DNA from: an uncultured Prevotellaceae bacterium
Lineage (GTDB): Bacteria > Bacteroidota > Bacteroidia > Bacteroidales > Bacteroidaceae
Length of the DNA: 64,000 nucleotides
Direction: 5' to 3'
Assembly: GCA_902794405.1 (NCBI GenBank)
Contig: CADBHI010000007.1
Span: 14,902-78,901, forward strand
The notes under the pieces: generated by a model
Seen by the model: only the letters and a program-made list of their open reading frames with translations
What the model was told of the DNA's origin: nothing
The model's database searches: none
Position numbers and translations under genes: made by a program
Shown here: positions 60,761-64,000 of the stretch, in pieces
How positions within the stretch are numbered: position 1 is the first letter of the stretch
Layout of the letters: every line of letters starts with the position of its first letter

Positions 60761-61315
60761 ATGACGACGAAGCAATGGGTTAGGATAACGCCTGAGGGCG
60801 TGGAAGTCAGCGGAGAACCGCTGACCACTGCTGGCCGTGGCGCTGCCCTGCTTACCGAGGTGTATCGTGCCAAGGTGAACGACTACCCGAAGTTCTTCAA
60901 GATGGACGAACTCTCGAAGTTGGGATTCCTGGCCACGGAGCTGCTGCTGCAGTCAGAGGGCGACCGCCACAGCGAGTCCGACGACCGTGCCGTCATCCTC
61001 TTCGGACGCTGCGGCTCCTTAGCTTGCGACCGCAAGTACCAGCAGACGATAGAACGGTTGGACGACTTCTTCCCCAGCCCATCCATCTTCGTCTATACCC
61101 TACCCAACATCGTTACGGGCGAGATTGCCATACGCAACCACTACTACGGAGAGACCGCGTTCTATGCCATGGCGCATTGCGACGAGCAGCTCATGCGTCA
61201 GACCATAGAAGCCTCGTTGCTCGACCCTGCCACACAGAGCGTTATCTGCGGTTGGGTGGACTGCGAGTCAGACCATCAGTTTGAAGCAAACGTGAAATTA
61301 ATTTATAAAGAATAG
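60761..61315 (+). CDS. Truncated ketosynthase-like protein
   Basis: A 184-residue protein with weak similarity to the N-terminal half of ketosynthases ('AVILFGRCGSLACDRKYQQTIE', 'YTLPNIVTGEIAIRNHYYGETAFYAM', where true enzymes have the Cys region). It has no nucleophile and no His motifs, so it cannot be catalytic as a KS. Small proteins of this kind stand beside KS genes in Bacteroidetes aryl-polyene/flexirubin loci; they may act as partner or chain-length subunits (inference). Confidence 0.65.
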   Translation: MTTKQWVRITPEGVEVSGEPLTTAGRGAALLTEVYRAKVNDYPKFFKMDELSKLGFLATELLLQSEGDRHSESDDRAVILFGRCGSLACDRKYQQTIERLDDFFPSPSIFVYTLPNIVTGEIAIRNHYYGETAFYAMAHCDEQLMRQTIEASLLDPATQSVICGWVDCESDHQFEANVKLIYKE

Positions 61316-61322
61316 ATACAAA

Positions 61323-61580
61323 ATGGAAGAATTAGTATTAGAACTGAAGAAGCAGATTATCGAAGTGTTGAACCTTGAGGACGTGCAGCCCGAGGACATC
61401 GAGAACGATGCCCCGCTGTTTGGCGAAGGTCTGGGTCTCGATTCCATCGACGCTCTTGAGCTCATCGTCATGATGGAGAAGAGCTACGGCATCAAGATCA
61501 AGGATCCCTCTGCCGGCAAGGAGATCTTCAAGTCTATCAATACTATGGCCGAGTTTGTCAAGGCCAACCGCACGAAATAA
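61323..61580 (+). CDS. Acyl carrier protein (second)
   Basis: An 85-residue ACP with attachment site GLDSIDALEL (Ser41). It differs from the first ACP; aryl-polyene clusters regularly have two ACPs. Seven nt after the preceding gene. Confidence 0.92.
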   Translation: MEELVLELKKQIIEVLNLEDVQPEDIENDAPLFGEGLGLDSIDALELIVMMEKSYGIKIKDPSAGKEIFKSINTMAEFVKANRTK

Positions 61581-61594
61581 GCTTACAGTAGAGC

Positions 61595-62788
61595 GTGGAC
61601 AGCATCGTGATAACAGGTGCCGGCATCGTGTCGGCCATAGGCATAGGAAAGGCGGAGACGCTCGACTCACTACGCGAACAGCGCAGTGGCATAGCCCCCC
61701 TCCGCTACCTGAAGACCGCCCACACAGAGTTTCCCGTCGGCGAGGTGAAGCTGAGCGACGACGAGATGAAGCAGCGCCTCGGCATCACTGCCGAGCCCAC
61801 TACCCGTACTGCCCTCATGGGCATGCTGGCCATGGACGAAGCGCTACAGGAGGCTGGCCTCACCGTTTCTTCATCTCCCAGTCCCAAGGTCAGCCTTGTT
61901 TCCGGCACCACCGTCGGCGGCATGGACAAGAGCGAGCAGTACTATCTGGACTACCTCGACAACGACACCCGCAACGACTACATCCGGACCCATGACTGCG
62001 GTGCCACCACCGAGATGATGGCCTGCCACTACGGTTCGCTGTTCACCATGTGCACCAGCATCTCTACGGCCTGCTCATCGGCAGCCAACGCCATCATCCT
62101 TGGCGCCAACCTTATTCGCAGCGGCCAGACGGAGATAGCCGTCGTAGGCGGTTCTGAGTGCATCACGAAATTCCATCTTAACGGCTTCAACTCGCTCATG
62201 ATCCTCGACCACGAGCAGTGCCGTCCCTTCGATGCTACCCGTGCCGGACTGAACCTCGGCGAGGGAGCCTCCTATCTGGTCATCGAGACCGAGGCATCTG
62301 CCCGTCGGCGCGGAGCCAAGGTGATTGGCCGTCTCAGCGGCTACGGCAATGCCTGCGACGCCTTCCACCAGACCGCCTCCAGCGACAATGGCGAGGGAGC
62401 GTTCTTAGCCATGCAGAAAGCCCTGTCGATGGCCTGCCTGCAGCCACGCGACATCAGCTATGTCAACGCCCACGGCACCGGCACGCCCAACAACGACCTG
62501 AGCGAGAGCCAGGCTTTGATGCGGCTCTTCGGCAGCGACCTGCCGCCCGTGTCGTCAACCAAGGGCATGACGGGCCATACCACCAGCGCCTCTGGCTCTG
62601 TCGAGGCCACCATCTGCCTGCTCGCCCTGCAACATCAGTTCCTACCTGCCAACTACGGCTGGAGCCAGCCCATGGACGGCGGCATCATTCCCTCAACCGA
62701 CATTACGCCGCAGCGCCCCTTGGAGCACGTCATGTGCAACTCCTTCGGCTTCGGCGGCAACGACTCAAGCCTGATCCTATCACGATGA
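61595..62788 (+). CDS. Beta-ketoacyl synthase (elongating KS)
   Basis: A 397-residue KS starting at GTG 61595 (MDSIVITGAG). Nucleophile in ISTACSSAANA (Cys160), His in NAHGTGTPNND and KGMTGHTTSAS, C-terminal 'NSFGFGGNDSSLIL'. Its stop overlaps the next start by 4 nt; the next gene encodes a KS homologue without the Cys, the usual KS/chain-length-factor pairing of type II polyketide systems. Confidence 0.9.
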   Translation: MDSIVITGAGIVSAIGIGKAETLDSLREQRSGIAPLRYLKTAHTEFPVGEVKLSDDEMKQRLGITAEPTTRTALMGMLAMDEALQEAGLTVSSSPSPKVSLVSGTTVGGMDKSEQYYLDYLDNDTRNDYIRTHDCGATTEMMACHYGSLFTMCTSISTACSSAANAIILGANLIRSGQTEIAVVGGSECITKFHLNGFNSLMILDHEQCRPFDATRAGLNLGEGASYLVIETEASARRRGAKVIGRLSGYGNACDAFHQTASSDNGEGAFLAMQKALSMACLQPRDISYVNAHGTGTPNNDLSESQALMRLFGSDLPPVSSTKGMTGHTTSASGSVEATICLLALQHQFLPANYGWSQPMDGGIIPSTDITPQRPLEHVMCNSFGFGGNDSSLILSR

Positions 62789-63717
62789 ACAGAATCTATA
62801 TCAAAGCAGCCACGCAGATCTCCATGCAGCAACCGCTCTCGGAAGAGTGGATGACCGCTCCATTGGAGCCGGCAGAGCCCTATCTGCGCAGCGTCGACCC
62901 CAACTTCCGCGAGTGGCTCAACCCCTTGGAGTCGCGCCGCATGGGCAAGATCATGAAGCGTGCACTGGTCACCGCCCTCAAGGTGATGCGCGACACCGCC
63001 ATCACCCAGCCCGATGCCATCATCACCGGCACAGGCCTCGGCTGTATCGAGAACACCGAGCTGTTTCTTGACCAGCTGTGTCGTGAAGGAGAGGAAATGC
63101 TGAAGCCCACCTACTTTATGCAGTCGACCCACAACACCATCTCGTCGCTCATCGCCATTCAGACTGGCTGTCACGGCTACAACACCACCTACAGCCACAA
63201 GAGCGTGTCGTTCGACTCGGCCCTGTTCGACGCCTTCACACAGCTGCGCTTAGGCGACATCCAGACCGCCCTGGTCACCGGCAATGACGAGATGACACCT
63301 TCCTACTTCCGTATTCTCCAGCGCACAGGCTACATCGGTCAGCCCGGACAGGTGACTGCCAGTGAAGCCTCCGTCGCCATGATGCTCACCACCGACCCCA
63401 CCGACGCCCTTTGCGAGGTGGAGCAGATGTCGATGAGCTTCGGCACGCCCGCTGTTCCCCCAACCGACACCGACCTGCTGGTGGTTGGCACCAACGGCTC
63501 TGAGGCCAACGATGCCCCATACCGTCAGGTCATCAGCCAGTATCCCGGCATCCAGACCTTCGACTACAAACAGCTGTTCGGCGAGAGTTACACCGCTTCA
63601 GGACTGGGCATCTATGCCACTGCCCACCTGCTGCACCAGGGCAAGGCCAGTCGTGCCCTGTTCGTCAACCACAGCGACGGTCAAAACCATTCTTACGTCG
63701 TTCTGAAAAAGCTCTAA
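62785..63717 (+). CDS. Chain-length-factor-like KS homologue lacking the catalytic Cys
   Basis: A 310-residue KS homologue: 'DAIITGTGLGCIENTE', 'FMQSTHNTISSLIAIQTGCHGYNTTYSHKSVSFDSALFDA', 'VTGNDEMT'. At the position of the KS nucleophile the sequence is T-Y-S-H-K-S-V-S, so the Cys is replaced by Ser. Together with the coupled KS it likely forms a KS-CLF heterodimer that builds the polyene, as described for aryl-polyene systems (family knowledge). Short compared with full KS because the C-terminal His segments are reduced. Confidence 0.8.
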   Translation: MNRIYIKAATQISMQQPLSEEWMTAPLEPAEPYLRSVDPNFREWLNPLESRRMGKIMKRALVTALKVMRDTAITQPDAIITGTGLGCIENTELFLDQLCREGEEMLKPTYFMQSTHNTISSLIAIQTGCHGYNTTYSHKSVSFDSALFDAFTQLRLGDIQTALVTGNDEMTPSYFRILQRTGYIGQPGQVTASEASVAMMLTTDPTDALCEVEQMSMSFGTPAVPPTDTDLLVVGTNGSEANDAPYRQVISQYPGIQTFDYKQLFGESYTASGLGIYATAHLLHQGKASRALFVNHSDGQNHSYVVLKKL

Positions 63718-63721
63718 GCCT

Positions 63722-64000
63722 ATGCGCCTGCTGCTCATCTCCATCGTCCAGTCTATCCTGCTTTGCGGAGGACAAGTGTTGCTTAAGTTTGCCTTGCAAC
63801 GCATGGGCGCCTTTTCATGGACATGGGATTTCTTTGGCCGGAACCTCACCAATTGGTGGTTCCTGGCTTGCGGCATCTGCTATGCCTGTGCTACAGCCCT
63901 CTGGCTTTACATCATCAAGAATTTCCCCTTCTCAATGGCCTATCCCATGGTGTCGTTGAGCTACGTCTTCGGTATGATTGCAGCCATCATTTTCTTCCAT
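63722..64000 (+). CDS. DMT-superfamily (EamA/SMR-like) membrane protein, cut by window end
   Basis: An incomplete frame of 93 codons from the ATG at 63722 to the end of the window: 'SILLCGGQVLLKFALQRMG', then membrane helices ending 'MAYPMVSLSYVFGMIAAII'. It has the 'GQ..LKFA' start and the 'P..YP..SLSYV' motif of small DMT transporters related to ArnE/EmrE. Four nt after the CLF gene, so it belongs to the operon and may flip a lipid or product across the membrane. Confidence 0.8.
   Translation, partial: MRLLLISIVQSILLCGGQVLLKFALQRMGAFSWTWDFFGRNLTNWWFLACGICYACATALWLYIIKNFPFSMAYPMVSLSYVFGMIAAIIFFH

Noticed and set aside
1-64000. tRNA, rRNA, riboswitches, insertion sequences with transposases
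   Set aside because: None was recognised by eye; a dedicated covariance-model search would be needed to exclude small RNAs.

Overview
The window looks like chromosomal DNA of a Bacteroidota bacterium, most likely a Prevotella-like member of the Bacteroidales (inference). Evidence: nearly every promoter that can be read has the Bacteroidota -7 box TAnnTTTG, sometimes with a TTTG/TTG about 20 nt upstream; Shine-Dalgarno sites are mostly weak; surface proteins end in the Prevotella-style 'YDLQGRK...GVYVRNGEK' tail; and many neighbours (PspC, DUF4369-type lipoprotein, split 2-oxoacid:ferredoxin oxidoreductase, dihydroorotase) are typical of the group. No rRNA, tRNA, CRISPR array or transposase was seen.

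Layout. 1-1.1 kb: a nest of palindromic repeats and the 3' remnant of an acyltransferase-3 gene. 1.2-6.1 kb: secreted CE1-type esterase, HsdR-N-like protein, CdsZ-like zinc-ribbon coiled coil, Nif3-like protein, outer-membrane barrel. 6.1-9 kb: an isolated ketoreductase / ketosynthase pair followed by a lipoprotein nuclease. 9-11.6 kb: 2-oxoacid:ferredoxin oxidoreductase operon in which the ferredoxin and alpha-subunit genes run into each other out of frame. 11.8-18 kb: clpB and a frameshifted mfd. 18-20.1 kb: membrane AraC-type regulator and a ParE-type toxin/antitoxin pair. 20.3-30.9 kb: a 3163-residue LamG surface protein and a smaller dockerin-repeat protein. 31-38.5 kb: dolichol-phosphate-mannose synthase-like GT2, nucleotidyltransferase, and a tightly overlapping operon (DUF4369 lipoprotein, pyrC, MetH activation-domain protein, phosphoesterase, plsC), then a FtsB/DivIC-like protein. 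38.5-46 kb: dnaX, an ECF sigma factor group, an RNA m5C methyltransferase, thyA, an EEP-family hydrolase and folA. 46-52.2 kb: a six-gene Ser/Thr kinase - PP2C phosphatase - FHA signalling operon. 52.3-56.2 kb: MESH1-like HD hydrolase, DjlA-like protein, MGMT-like protein, a QueH::5-FCL fusion and an AEC transporter. 56.3-64 kb: the first part of an aryl-polyene/flexirubin-type polyketide operon (methyltransferase, two ACPs, acyltransferase, dehydratase, thioesterase, several ketosynthase homologues, DMT transporter) that continues past the window.

Three things stand out. First, the region is full of short repeats: a dispersed palindromic family around CGACC-nnn-GGTCG, degenerate arrays of 7-bp period often paired as inverted arrays, a G/C hairpin element, and 17-bp and 22-bp tandem repeats; many sit inside conserved genes (mfd, clpB, pyrC, sigma factor, RNA methyltransferase, MetH-activation protein) as apparent in-frame insertions. 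Second, the kinase and one FHA protein share an ETVIG motif in nearly identical linkers, suggesting phosphothreonine-FHA docking. Third, two conserved genes (mfd and korA) are interrupted by frame changes that are decay, recoding or assembly errors.
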